Of a stretch of DNA of 64,000 bases, positions 1 to 8,273 are shown in pieces. Under the pieces are notes generated by a model. The model saw nothing but the letters and a program-made list of their open reading frames with translations, did no database searches and was not told the DNA's origin. Source of the DNA: Streptacidiphilus rugosus AM-16 (GTDB lineage Bacteria > Actinomycetota > Actinomycetes > Streptomycetales > Streptomycetaceae); NCBI RefSeq assembly GCF_000744655.1, contig NZ_JQMJ01000003.1:124001-188000 (forward strand), in the 5' to 3' direction. The stretch's first letter is position 1. Each line of letters begins with the position of its first letter. Position numbers and translations under genes: made by a program.

Positions 1-1
1 G

Positions 2-1036
2 GCCCGCTACATGGGCGACGACATCCAAACCGCTCTCTTCAAGCGGCGACCATGGTCGAAGCTGCCCCGCCGCACCGGCACGGCCTACGGAACGCTCAAC
101 ACCGCGGAGCTCACCTCCCGTGTGGCCAGTGCCGACATCACCACCACGCTGGACCAGATGGCAGTGCCGTTCGACCCGGCCTTCGACTCCGTCTCCGGTA
201 AGCGGGAGTTGCGCGCGCTGCGCGAGGCGGGCAAGCCGATGCCTACCCGCGAGGTAAGCCCGTACGACGCGATCCTGGCCACCTCGATGCTGCAGGTGGG
301 CGTGGACGTGACCCGGCTCGGGCTGATGCTCGTGGTCGGACAGCCGAAGAACACGGCGGAGTACATCCAGGCGTCCTCGCGCGTGGGACGTTCCGGAGAC
401 AAGCCGGGGCTTGTGGTTACGCTGGGCAACTGGGCCCGGCCGCGCGATCTCGCGCACTTCGAGCAGTTCCGGCACTACCACGAGACCTTCTACGCCCGGG
501 TGGAGGCGCTGTCGGTCACACCGTTCTCGGTCACCTCACTGGAGCGCGGACTGGACGGCGTTCTGGTCAGTGCGGCCCGGGTCCTCGACGCCGTCCGACC
601 TGACGGCTTGTCGCCCGAGCAACACGCGGGCCGGATCGCGGCCGAGCGCGACTTCGCGGAGGCGCTGATCGACGCGCTGGTGGCGCGGGTGCAGCGCGCA
701 TCCGACGAGAACGCAGCCGAACGGGCGCGTCAGCGTCTGCGCAACCGGCTCGACCAGTGGGAAAACCGGCGCACGCAGCTGGCGCGCTTGCGCAAGGGCC
801 TGGTCTACGAGCGGACTTCGGACGAAGCCCACTTCGGACCACTCATGATCAGTGCCGAGAACGCCCGCTCCGGGGCGGACAAGAAGGACGCTCCACCATT
901 CGTCGTGGCCAACTCGATGCGCGAGGTGCAGCCGGAGATCAACCTCTTGGTGAGCCCGATCAAGGAGAACCTGATCTTCGTGGAACCGCCCGGCAGCCCA
1001 AGCTGGAACTTCGCTCCGCCCAAGGAGGACTCGTGA
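2..1036 (+). CDS. drmA: DISARM helicase DrmA, C-terminal part (5' end outside window)
   Basis: The reading frame is open from the window edge, so only about the last 345 residues are present. They contain the C-terminal half of a superfamily 2 helicase: a motif V-like segment ILATSMLQVGVDVTRLG, followed by the motif VI arginine-finger block QASSRVGR. A long helical tail rich in Arg and Glu comes next. Alone this would only be a helicase, but the coupled DUF1998 gene and the single-HKD phospholipase D gene downstream give the drmA-drmB-drmC order of DISARM anti-phage systems. The stop overlaps the next start (GTGA), so translation is coupled. The class (I or II) cannot be told because the genes that distinguish them would lie upstream of the window. 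Confidence 0.85.
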   Translation, partial: ARYMGDDIQTALFKRRPWSKLPRRTGTAYGTLNTAELTSRVASADITTTLDQMAVPFDPAFDSVSGKRELRALREAGKPMPTREVSPYDAILATSMLQVGVDVTRLGLMLVVGQPKNTAEYIQASSRVGRSGDKPGLVVTLGNWARPRDLAHFEQFRHYHETFYARVEALSVTPFSVTSLERGLDGVLVSAARVLDAVRPDGLSPEQHAGRIAAERDFAEALIDALVARVQRASDENAAERARQRLRNRLDQWENRRTQLARLRKGLVYERTSDEAHFGPLMISAENARSGADKKDAPPFVVANSMREVQPEINLLVSPIKENLIFVEPPGSPSWNFAPPKEDS

Positions 1037-3069
1037 CCACCGCACCCCTTGCCGAGACACGGTTCCTCTACGACGCGTCCAACGCCGTCGATCCGCTGGG
1101 CGACGCCGAGCGGGAGTCGGACGAGGGCCGCAAGCACAACAGGGCCAAGGTCGGCTCGGGCCGCCCGTCCTCCCTGCTGTACACGTACGGTCCGGGCGCG
1201 ATCATGGACCTTCCCCAGTTCACGGTCATGCCTTCCGGACTCGACGACTGGGACCGGATCTGGCGTCGCCGCGACGGCGTCCCGCAGATCCGTGCACCTC
1301 GGCTGCGTCAGGCCGTGGCGATGCTGTTGCGCTCACGGGATATCCAGCTGCGGCCCTTCCCCTGGCAGGCGAAGAAGATGAGCCTGTCCACCGAGGGCAA
1401 CGACCTGGGTGTGCCAGCCCGCGTGTTCCCGCAGTGGCTGCGATGCACCGGCTGCGACATGCTCGGCAGCCTCGCGCAGTTCGACTACCGCAACACCCAC
1501 CCCTACCGCACCGACCTGGCCTGCTTCGAGCACACCCGGTGCACCGGCCGAGCTGGTGACCGCATGCGCAGGCCGACCCGGCGCCCGGCGGTGCCGGCCC
1601 GCTACCTGCTTGCCTGCGTCGACGGTCATCTCGACGAGTTCCCCTACGAGCGTTGGGTCCATCAGGGCCAGCAATGCGACAAGGCAGAGTTCCCGGCGCT
1701 GAAGATGGTAGACCACACGGCCGGCAAGGGTGCCTCGGCCGTGATCCACTGCGAGTCCTGTGGCGCACGGCGGCCGATGAACGAGGCCCAGGGCGAAGCC
1801 GGACGGTCCAAGCTGCCGCGCTGCCGCGGGCGCCACCCGCACCTGGACGCGTTCGAGCCGAGCGGATGCGGAAACGACACCCGGCTGATGCTCGTCGGTG
1901 CCTCCAACCTGTGGTTCCCGGCGACGCACTCGATCATCGTGATGCCGGAGTCCTCGGAAGAGCGTAAGAGCGACCTCGCCGACCAGGTCCGCACTGCTCT
2001 GGGCGAGAAGCTCGCGAAGTACCGCGACGACCTGGAGACCCTGCGGGACGTGCTGGACGGCAAGGTCGACGTCACCGACCTGTCGGACGCCGAACTGGCG
2101 GAGGCGGTGGCGGCGGCTGACGCGCCGGCGGCCTCCGAGGCGGAGCAGGAAGAGCGCATCCGCAGCTGGGATCCCGTAGACCTCCTCGTTCCCGAATGGC
2201 TCTACCTGCAAAAGGACGTGCTCGGACCCGGGGTTGAGGACCCGGCCAGCGGGCTGACGCTCTCGAAACGAGAGTGCGATCCCAGCCTGCCGCCGCAGAT
2301 CGCCCGCGTGCTCGCGGTCGAAAAGCTGCGCAAGGTCAACGCCCTGATCGGCTTCACCCGGATCGACGCCATGGACCGGGTCGGGGACCTGCCGCGTCGG
2401 CTCGTCCCATTGACCCGTAGTGCCCATCCGGCCTGGACCGTCGCCACCGAGGACCGCGGGGAGGGCATCTTCCTGCAGTTGGACGACCAAGCGGTCGCTG
2501 CGTGGGAGGAGCGGATCGCGACCAGCGATATCTGGCGGGCGCACCGTGACGCCCATCGGCGCAACTTCCACCGTCGTTTCTCCGAGACGGCCGTCGAGGT
2601 CGACCCCGACACCCGGCTGAGGCCGCCGCGCTACTGGCTCGTCCACACCCTCGCCCACGTGCTGATCCGCGAACTGGCCATGACCTGCGGTTACTCCGCA
2701 GCCAGCCTGAGCGAGCGCCTGTACGCCTGGCCGGCATCCGAGGGACGGGCTGCCGCCGCTGGCCTGCTGATCTGCACCACCGCCTCGGACAGCGACGGCA
2801 CGCTCGGCGGCTTGGTGCAGCTGAGCGAGCCCATGCGCCTGCAGGGGGTCGTCTCCCGCGCCCTTTATCGAGCCACCCGGTGCTCCTCCGACCCGATCTG
2901 CGCCACGCGCACGCCGCAGGACCCCGAGGACTTCCTCCACGGCGCCGCTTGCCACTGCTGCGGCATGGCCTCCGAGACCTCCTGCGAACGGGCCAACCGC
3001 TTTCTTGATCGGCGCTTCCTCGTCGACCTACCTGGGAGCAACCTTGGCTTCTTCGACCACGCCGATTGA
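1033..3069 (+). CDS. drmB: DISARM protein DrmB (DUF1998 domain)
   Basis: This 678-residue protein starts at a GTG that overlaps the drmA stop and has a strong AAGGAGG site 5 bases upstream; an in-frame start 276 bases earlier would lie inside drmA and is rejected. The N-terminal half has paired-cysteine motifs (CTGC, CESC) that look zinc-binding. The C-terminal DUF1998 region shows YWLVHTLAHVLIRELA, then GLLICTTASDSDGTLGGL, and ends with a cysteine cluster (CSSDPIC, CHCCG, ETSCE). DUF1998 proteins partner the DISARM helicase; DISARM blocks incoming phage DNA. The precise biochemical role of DrmB is not established. Confidence 0.88.
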   Translation: MTTAPLAETRFLYDASNAVDPLGDAERESDEGRKHNRAKVGSGRPSSLLYTYGPGAIMDLPQFTVMPSGLDDWDRIWRRRDGVPQIRAPRLRQAVAMLLRSRDIQLRPFPWQAKKMSLSTEGNDLGVPARVFPQWLRCTGCDMLGSLAQFDYRNTHPYRTDLACFEHTRCTGRAGDRMRRPTRRPAVPARYLLACVDGHLDEFPYERWVHQGQQCDKAEFPALKMVDHTAGKGASAVIHCESCGARRPMNEAQGEAGRSKLPRCRGRHPHLDAFEPSGCGNDTRLMLVGASNLWFPATHSIIVMPESSEERKSDLADQVRTALGEKLAKYRDDLETLRDVLDGKVDVTDLSDAELAEAVAAADAPAASEAEQEERIRSWDPVDLLVPEWLYLQKDVLGPGVEDPASGLTLSKRECDPSLPPQIARVLAVEKLRKVNALIGFTRIDAMDRVGDLPRRLVPLTRSAHPAWTVATEDRGEGIFLQLDDQAVAAWEERIATSDIWRAHRDAHRRNFHRRFSETAVEVDPDTRLRPPRYWLVHTLAHVLIRELAMTCGYSAASLSERLYAWPASEGRAAAAGLLICTTASDSDGTLGGLVQLSEPMRLQGVVSRALYRATRCSSDPICATRTPQDPEDFLHGAACHCCGMASETSCERANRFLDRRFLVDLPGSNLGFFDHAD

Positions 3070-3796
3070 CCCGGCAGCAGCAAGGCAGCTCGGGCGGCTC
3101 CTAACCGGCACCGAAGCCCGGGAGCTCGCCGACCGGCTCACCGACGGCGACACCCTGACGGCGGCCCTCAAGGTGATCGCCGCCGGACGCCGGCCCGAGA
3201 TACGAGCGCTGCTGGAACGGGGTTCTGGACCAAGATCGCTCGGCACAGGCCAGGTCGTGGCCGTGCTCCGAGCCGTGGAGGGAGCGCGGTCGATCACTAC
3301 CGCCCTCGACCCGCTCTGGACCATGCCCGGCCATCTCGCGCAGTCCGGTCCGCTGACCAGTTCCGTCGCACACCTCGTCGACAGCGCCCGCCAATCCGTC
3401 ACCTGTTCGACCTTCAACTTCCAACGGTCCTCAGAGCTCTGGGGAGCACTACGCCGAGCGGCCACCCGTCCAGAGATCGATGTGCGGGTCTATCTCGATT
3501 CCCAAGCAGCCGACCGGCACTCCAAACCCGGGTCCCCGACCACAGCAGAGGTGGCCGCGCACCTTCGCCCAGGGATCGTCCTACGCACGAGGGAGTTCGA
3601 TGGAGGACCAGTGCGCAACCACGCTAAGTTCCTCGCTATCGACCACCGGTTCCTCCTGGTCACCAGCGCCAACTTCTCCTGGAGCGCGGAGTACGGCAAC
3701 GTCGAGTTCGGAGTCCTCATCGACAACCCCAATCTGACCGAGTCCGTCGAGCGAGCGATTTATCGGGTCGAAGACCAGCTCTACGAGCGCGTTTGA
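3044..3796 (+). CDS. drmC: DISARM protein DrmC (phospholipase D-like)
   Basis: This is a phospholipase D-like protein of about 250 residues with one clear HKD motif near the C terminus: NHAKFLAIDHRFLLVTSANF, with H, K and D in the usual HxKx4D spacing. I chose the TTG at 3044, which has GGGAG six bases upstream and gives a 26-bp overlap with drmB. An ATG at 3005 would overlap by 65 bp and has no clear ribosome binding site. DrmC is the third core DISARM gene; PLD folds act as nucleases or phosphodiesterases, usually as dimers when only one HKD is present. The gene ends 48 bp before a convergent gene, so the defence operon stops here. Confidence 0.85.
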   Translation: MASSTTPIDPAAARQLGRLLTGTEARELADRLTDGDTLTAALKVIAAGRRPEIRALLERGSGPRSLGTGQVVAVLRAVEGARSITTALDPLWTMPGHLAQSGPLTSSVAHLVDSARQSVTCSTFNFQRSSELWGALRRAATRPEIDVRVYLDSQAADRHSKPGSPTTAEVAAHLRPGIVLRTREFDGGPVRNHAKFLAIDHRFLLVTSANFSWSAEYGNVEFGVLIDNPNLTESVERAIYRVEDQLYERV

Positions 3797-3844
3797 TCCG
3801 CCGGTCTCGCCGAATCGTGCACGTCACTAGTGCTTAGGCTTGAG

Positions 3845-4324
3845 TTACACAGGGACCGGGGTACCCAAAACGCCCTGCAGGACAGCCCCTGCGGCAGACG
3901 ATGCTTCCACCATCTGCCGGAGCGACTCACCGTGGAGGTAGCGGTAGCTCTGCGGCGGGTGGAACGGTCCGGCAGCCCGAAGCGCGCTGAGCGGAACCGG
4001 TTCCTCGAAAGTAACCGGTTCCGTAAGTGTGAGACCGCTTGCCTGCGAAGCACCGCTCATGTATTCGTCAAACTCGCGCCTGCTGATGCCCGTTTGCGCC
4101 CGGTGTGCCGCCCAGACCTCCCGAGGAGAGCCGACATGGACGGCAGCGACCAGAGCCGCTCCGACCAGGGCCATTGTGGGAGCAGTGGCGTAGAGCACGA
4201 CGGGCGTGCCCGGCGGGACGGCGACGCGCTGTCGACGCACCTCCACGGTCTTACTGCCGGCGAGAATCGCGGTGGCGAAACGGGGGTGGACGGACAGCAG
4301 CATCGCGCGCTCCGGCTCGTTCAC
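3845..4324 (-). CDS. ASCH domain protein (PUA-like fold)
   Basis: The 159-residue protein begins at a GTG overlapping the stop of the upstream gene (GTGA), so the two are translationally coupled. Nearly the whole length reads as an ASCH domain: SVHPRFATAILAGSKTVEVRR at the start, VVLYATAP in the middle, and a C-terminal FEEPVPLSALRAAG ... PPQSYRYL block. ASCH proteins have a PUA-like fold and are predicted to bind RNA or modified nucleotides. Its partner carries PIN and acetyltransferase domains, suggesting a two-gene RNA-targeting or toxin-antitoxin-like module in the same island as DISARM. That function is inferred from domains and coupling only. Confidence 0.75.
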   Translation of the reverse strand: MNEPERAMLLSVHPRFATAILAGSKTVEVRRQRVAVPPGTPVVLYATAPTMALVGAALVAAVHVGSPREVWAAHRAQTGISRREFDEYMSGASQASGLTLTEPVTFEEPVPLSALRAAGPFHPPQSYRYLHGESLRQMVEASSAAGAVLQGVLGTPVPV

Positions 4325-6378
4325 GTCCTTCGATGCCCTTCTTCGTAGATCGCTTGGAACAGCCTGTTGTCGATCTTCGTCAGCGAGATCAGGGACAACG
4401 GTAGGCCCAGGTCACCGGCAAACGACTTCAGCTGTCGCAGCGTCACCGGTTTGGGGAAGATCTCAGTGTCCGAGAATCGCAAGGCCATCGCTCGACCTGA
4501 GCCCTCGTGGGCGATCTCGCGGACCTCGGCTCGACCATATACGCCCAGGTGTTCGAATCTAGCGAACAGGGTGTCAGCTGTGTCGATCACCACCTCGTCC
4601 AAGCGCGAACAACCGATCACCATCTGCCCGTCCTGGCCGGGCAATCCCTCGCTGACGTACCAGAGCAGGCGGCCCGGGACGCTCTCGTTCCGGTGCCCGG
4701 GTGACCGGTAGTAGACGTGCTCGCGACTGATTCCCAGCTCGCTGCTCCGCGGCAGCAGCATCGCGGGAACGTTGAACAGCTCCGTGGACCAACGCGGTTT
4801 GATGGGCGCCATGAAGGAGGGCATCAGAGAGTCCATGACCTTGGCCGGCCACCAGGCCCGCTCCACGGCTCCCGTCACCTCGGCTGGCAGTCCTGTATGG
4901 AGGACTGTCGCCGTACACCCCAGGCCACGAGCGGCCTCCGCAGCGGACTGCGTGACTGCATCGGCCGTCCCAATCACGTCGACAAGCAAGGCCGCTTGAC
5001 CGCCTTGATGCTCGAAGAATCCATCACTGCCAGCAGCTGCCCTTGCGACGGGCGAGATGAATGCGTCCGAGATATGTACCGCTCGAGCGCCCCGCTCACG
5101 ACCCAGGCGCTTCAACCCGAAGAGCAACTGCCGGGCCAGGGTCTGCTCCAACCGGTGTGTAGCCGTACGCAGGAGGGGCACAGTCAACGTCCGGCCGTCC
5201 ATCGCCCATACGTACAGAGCGACCGGTCGGCCGTCCCCGTCACGGAGGAGCTCCCGACGCCACACGACGGCGTCCTCCGCAAGCCCCCGGAGTCGTCGTG
5301 CGAAGGCCGAGCCGTTGTCGCTGCTCGACTGGTCGAAGAAGGCGACGAGTTCGCCCTCGGTGCCCGGAGCGACCTCCCCGACCCGAAACTCGGTGCCCAT
5401 AAGATCGGCCGGCCTGTAGACCTGGGCCTGGTGCAGTTCGTCCACGTGAAGGGTGACGACCGACGGATGGACGACCCGTACTCCGGCGATGTCCCATGCT
5501 ACGTCCGCCAACCCGGCGAGCAGCGGATCACGTGTGACGAGTACCTGGAGCCCCGCACACGAGGTCTCGGCCACGTACCTTACGCGCCGCTCCAGTTCGG
5601 ACCCTTCGGACAGGTCGACCCCGACGCCACGGGCCGCCTCGAGCAACTCGCGGCTTCTGGCAGCCACGGGTTCCGAAGCAGGAGTGATCTGGCGCAGTCC
5701 AGAGAGGGCAGCCCGCTGATGCTTGCGCTCCGCCGCATCAGCGATCTCACGGACGTCACGGAACAGTTGAGGGGTGAAGGCCAACTCCACGAGATCGGCC
5801 AGCCAGCCGGCCTCCAGTGCCTCCGACTCCAGCGCTCCGGGTGAAGGAGTCAGCCCGCGCAGGTCCGCGAACACTCCGTGGTCGACGACGATGGTCAGCG
5901 CATCGCTCTCGACGTCGGTGAAGAGGTCTGGATGACTGTGATCATGCCACCAGCCGTCCAGGTCGTCGCCATTCTTGCTACGGCCCCGCACCTCACCACG
6001 CGGGACGAAACCGAGACTCGTCCACATTTCCGTGAGCCCATAGTCACGCCGACACTTGACCTTGATCCCGAGCCGCTGCGAGTACCTGGTCCGGATGGTC
6101 TCCACCAGCAGGCGAGCAACGCCTTCACCCCGGCGTTCCTCGGCGACACAAAGGTGAGTCAAGCGGACATGTGGGCTCCGCTTGGGAAGTCCGCAGAGCG
6201 CGTAGCCGATCACCTCATCACCGTCGACTGCGATCAGCAGGCCGCCCTCGTCCGCGGCGTTCTGGTAGACGGGTGGAGTCAACAGGCCCAGCGTCTTGGT
6301 GTAACGATTTCCTAGCGCGATCGCCGCTTCGATCATGTCCGCCTGCGTACCGGACGCCGGCACGATCTTGATCCCCAT
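4321..6378 (-). CDS. GNAT acetyltransferase - PIN-like - PUA-like multidomain protein
   Basis: I start this 685-residue protein at the ATG at 6378, which has GGGAGGGGA just upstream; an earlier in-frame start adds 33 residues of unconvincing sequence. Residues 1 to about 150 form a GNAT domain (VRLTHLCVAEERRGEGVARLLVE is the acetyl-CoA loop). Residues about 155-330 look like a PIN nuclease fold, starting TIVVDHGVFADL and with LVTRDPLLAGLADV near its end. A second acyltransferase-like middle section follows (ALYVWAMDGR ... RLGRERGARAVHISD). The last 170 residues resemble a PUA/ASCH/EVE-type RNA-binding module (GRLLWYVSEG ... ALRFSDTEIFPKPVTLRQLKSF). It is coupled to the ASCH gene. I do not know a named family with this architecture. 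A host-defence or toxin role is inference from the island context. Confidence 0.7.
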   Translation of the reverse strand: MGIKIVPASGTQADMIEAAIALGNRYTKTLGLLTPPVYQNAADEGGLLIAVDGDEVIGYALCGLPKRSPHVRLTHLCVAEERRGEGVARLLVETIRTRYSQRLGIKVKCRRDYGLTEMWTSLGFVPRGEVRGRSKNGDDLDGWWHDHSHPDLFTDVESDALTIVVDHGVFADLRGLTPSPGALESEALEAGWLADLVELAFTPQLFRDVREIADAAERKHQRAALSGLRQITPASEPVAARSRELLEAARGVGVDLSEGSELERRVRYVAETSCAGLQVLVTRDPLLAGLADVAWDIAGVRVVHPSVVTLHVDELHQAQVYRPADLMGTEFRVGEVAPGTEGELVAFFDQSSSDNGSAFARRLRGLAEDAVVWRRELLRDGDGRPVALYVWAMDGRTLTVPLLRTATHRLEQTLARQLLFGLKRLGRERGARAVHISDAFISPVARAAAGSDGFFEHQGGQAALLVDVIGTADAVTQSAAEAARGLGCTATVLHTGLPAEVTGAVERAWWPAKVMDSLMPSFMAPIKPRWSTELFNVPAMLLPRSSELGISREHVYYRSPGHRNESVPGRLLWYVSEGLPGQDGQMVIGCSRLDEVVIDTADTLFARFEHLGVYGRAEVREIAHEGSGRAMALRFSDTEIFPKPVTLRQLKSFAGDLGLPLSLISLTKIDNRLFQAIYEEGHRRT

Positions 6379-6494
6379 CAGTCCCCTCCCGAGAGATGCA
6401 GGCTCAGTCTCGCCTCTTCGGCGGAACCGGCACGGAGAATCGTGTGAATCAAGGAGCAGTCTGTTACCTGGTGACACTTCCAGCCCGCCCCGGT

Positions 6495-6516
6495 TGACGC
6501 CAACGCTGACGCCAAC
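6495..6516 (+). repeat. Arm-type repeat pair of a left-hand integrated element
   Basis: Two copies of TGACGCCAAC lie at 6495-6504 and 6507-6516, a 12-bp period. They resemble the TACACCAAC pairs (also 12-bp period) at 6705 and 24170, which flank the joined core of the AICE. The distance from this pair to the att core (82 bp) is identical to that at the AICE right end. I read it as the integrase arm site of a separate element ending at 6598. Confidence 0.65.
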
Positions 6517-6597
6517 CGACCCAAACGACGGCGTCCGATGGCAGCCTTCTACGGACGGCAGAATCGCCCAAACCAGGGCATCCCACCGCCCCGGCTT

Positions 6598-6647
6598 GGC
6601 CTGAAAAGCGGAAGGTCGCCGGTTCGACCCCGGCCCTGGCCACCTTG
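6598..6647 (+). repeat. Left attachment site: 3' half of tRNA-Phe(GAA)
   Basis: This 50-bp sequence is identical to 24272-24321. It contains a tRNA from the anticodon loop (CTGAAAA, anticodon GAA) through the T arm (GCCGG TTCGACC CCGGC) to the 3' acceptor strand CCTGGCC and discriminator A. The bases to the left do not supply the matching anticodon stem, D arm or GGCCAGG 5' acceptor strand, so no complete tRNA is encoded here. It is therefore a junction between two elements rather than the tRNA-bearing end. Confidence 0.88.
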
Positions 6648-6659
6648 ATTGACCAGCAG

Positions 6660-6695
6660 AAAGCCCCTAGCGGAGTAGTCCGCCAGGGGCTTTTT
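6660..6695 (+). terminator. Rho-independent terminator downstream of the tRNA-Phe fragment
   Basis: A nested hairpin has outer arms AAAGCCCC / GGGGCTTT and inner arms GCGGA / TCCGC, ending in a T run. It suits a tRNA terminator carried along with the att core. A degenerate relative follows the right-hand repeat. Confidence 0.8.
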
Positions 6696-6704
6696 CGTTC
6701 TGAC

Positions 6705-6725
6705 TACACCAACCGGTACACCAAC
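6705..6725 (+). repeat. Integrase arm-site pair, left end of the AICE
   Basis: TACACCAAC occurs at 6705-6713 and 6717-6725, a 12-bp period, between the core and the end of int. The pattern matches the pair at 24170-24190, so a circular form would have one arm pair on each side of the core, as expected for attP of a tyrosine integrase. It overlaps the region just before the int stop codon. Confidence 0.65.
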
Positions 6726-6729
6726 CGGG

Positions 6730-7965
6730 TCAGCCGAGCCGCTCTCCGAGCGCGTTCAGGGCCCTCCGCTGCTCGTCCAGCGACGCGTGGGCGTAGACCT
6801 TCATGGTCACCCCGATGTCGCTGTGCCCGGCGATCTGGCGAACGATGTGCGGCGGCACCCCCTCGTCCAGCAGCAGGGTGACGCACGTGTGCCGGAGGTC
6901 GTGGAACCGGAGGTCCAGGCCGAGCCGCCGGCGCAGCGGGTACCAGCTCCGACGCAGGTTGTCCGGCTCGATCGGCGTGCCCTCGCGGGTCGTGAACACC
7001 AGGCCGCGGGAGTTCCACGCGGGGGCCTCCGCGCCCTCTTCTCGCGGGCGCCCGTCGAACGCCTCGCGCTCGACGTCCTGGCGCTGCTGGTGGGCCTTCA
7101 GCGCGCGCAGGACCAGGGGCGGGAGGGGGAGGGACCGGATGGAGTGCTCAGTCTTGGGCAGCACGAGCGCCAGCGCACCCCCGACACGCTGAAGGCTCGC
7201 CTCCACCATGAGCGCGCCGCGGTCCAGGTCAATCGACTCCCAGCGCAGCCCGAGCAGCTCTCCGCACCGCAGCCCCATCACGAGCGCCAGGGCGTAGAGC
7301 GCGTACAGGCGGTCCTTCTCGGCTTCAGCCAGGAGCAACCGGGCCTGCGGGACCGTCAGGCCCTTCCCGATGCCGTAGGCGGGCGTCGGGACCTGTACGA
7401 GCTGGGCGACGTTACGCACGATCAGCTCCTCTCGGACGGCGTTCTGGAGGGCGTTGCGGAGAACCGCGTGGATCGACTGCACCATGCGGCGGGAGAGCAC
7501 GGTTCGACAGCACTCCCCCGCCGCACAGCACTTCGGCTCCTGGCGGGCGGAGTCCCAACCGTGCTTGCAGCACTGGCACTCGGCGGCGACCCGCTGAAGC
7601 CAGGTGCGGACCTCTGCCGCCCGGAGCGTGCGGATCTTCTTCTTCCCGAGTCCAGGGATCAGGTGGACGCGCACGACGCTCTCGTAGCCCTGGACGGTCT
7701 TCGGCCGACGGTGGAGCCGGACCACGGTGGCGAGCCAGTAGGTCAAGTACTCCTCCAGCCTCATGTTCGTGTCGGGCGTCGGGATGCCCTTGGAGTCCTG
7801 TGCCTGAAGTTCGACGATCTTTTCCCGCACGTCGTCTCGGGTCTTGCCATAGACCGTGACGCGCTTCCGGATGCCGGAGGTCGTGGTCACGTAGGCCCGG
7901 CCCATGAAGAGGCCGCTCTTGGGGTGTCGGGTGATGCTGCCTTCTCCGTTGGCGCGCTTGGCCAT
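6730..7965 (-). CDS. int: Tyrosine recombinase integrase
   Basis: The protein has 411 residues. The N-terminal third is the SAM-like core-binding domain with a cysteine-rich insertion (CQCCKHG ... KCCAAGECC) that I have seen in other AICE integrases. The catalytic domain shows the first Arg in GLRCGELLGLRWESIDLD, HDLRH at residues 355-359, GH at 380-381 and the nucleophilic Tyr at about 391 in MKVYAHAS. It performs site-specific recombination between attP and the tRNA-Phe attB. It sits directly beside the left att repeat, and its start overlaps the excisionase stop (ATGA). Confidence 0.96.
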   Translation of the reverse strand: MAKRANGEGSITRHPKSGLFMGRAYVTTTSGIRKRVTVYGKTRDDVREKIVELQAQDSKGIPTPDTNMRLEEYLTYWLATVVRLHRRPKTVQGYESVVRVHLIPGLGKKKIRTLRAAEVRTWLQRVAAECQCCKHGWDSARQEPKCCAAGECCRTVLSRRMVQSIHAVLRNALQNAVREELIVRNVAQLVQVPTPAYGIGKGLTVPQARLLLAEAEKDRLYALYALALVMGLRCGELLGLRWESIDLDRGALMVEASLQRVGGALALVLPKTEHSIRSLPLPPLVLRALKAHQQRQDVEREAFDGRPREEGAEAPAWNSRGLVFTTREGTPIEPDNLRRSWYPLRRRLGLDLRFHDLRHTCVTLLLDEGVPPHIVRQIAGHSDIGVTMKVYAHASLDEQRRALNALGERLG

Positions 7966-8150
7966 CAGTCACTCTCCTCGGTCTGCTTGCGGATGTAGGT
8001 GGCGAGGCTCTCGACGGCGATCCGGCGGGACCGGCCGACGGTGAAGCTGGGCAGCTCACGGGCGCGCAACAGGTCGTAGACCTTGCTTCGGCTGAGTCGG
8101 AGCGCGCTCATGACCTCGGGCACGGTCAGAGCCTCGGGAACGGTGGTCAT
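7965..8150 (-). CDS. xis: Excisionase, MerR-like winged helix
   Basis: This 61-residue DNA-binding protein is coupled to int by an ATGA overlap. Residues 8-30 read as a helix-turn-helix (LTVPEVMSALRLSRSKVYDLL), and RELPSFTVGRSRRIAVESL forms the wing. This is the usual Xis/MerR-like fold of the AICE xis gene upstream of int. It would bend DNA at the arm sites and direct excision. Confidence 0.9.
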   Translation of the reverse strand: MTTVPEALTVPEVMSALRLSRSKVYDLLRARELPSFTVGRSRRIAVESLATYIRKQTEESD

Positions 8151-8194
8151 CGCTGGCTTCTCCCCAGGTGTGAAGCGGTGCGGTGGCGGGCGGC

Positions 8195-8272
8195 TGTCCC
8201 CGGTGTCCCCGTGCTGTCCCCGTGGGTTCGCGCTGGTGGCGGCGCTTTCGGGGACACGGGGACATGAGGGAC
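8195..8272. repeat. Cluster of GTCCCC / GGGGAC sites between xis and repA (possible origin)
   Basis: GTCCCC occurs at 8196, 8205 and 8216, and the opposite orientation GGGGAC or AGGGAC at 8250, 8258 and 8267. This makes a large inverted array about 78 bp long with 8-11 bp spacing. It lies in the only sizeable gap of the replication module, immediately 3' of repA. A similar array is found at 23239-23321. Iteron origin or regulatory operator are both possible; I cannot distinguish them. Confidence 0.5.
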
Positions 8273-8273
8273 A

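Noticed and set aside
757-1032. Earlier in-frame start for drmB
   Set aside because: It would sit deep inside drmA; the GTG at 1033 has an AAGGAGG site and a coupling overlap.
6540-6643. Complete tRNA-Phe gene at the left att site
   Set aside because: The bases before the anticodon loop do not form an anticodon stem, D arm or the GGCCAGG acceptor strand.
8195-8272. CRISPR array
   Set aside because: Sites are only 6-8 bp, occur in both orientations and have no uniform spacers; no cas genes are present in the window.
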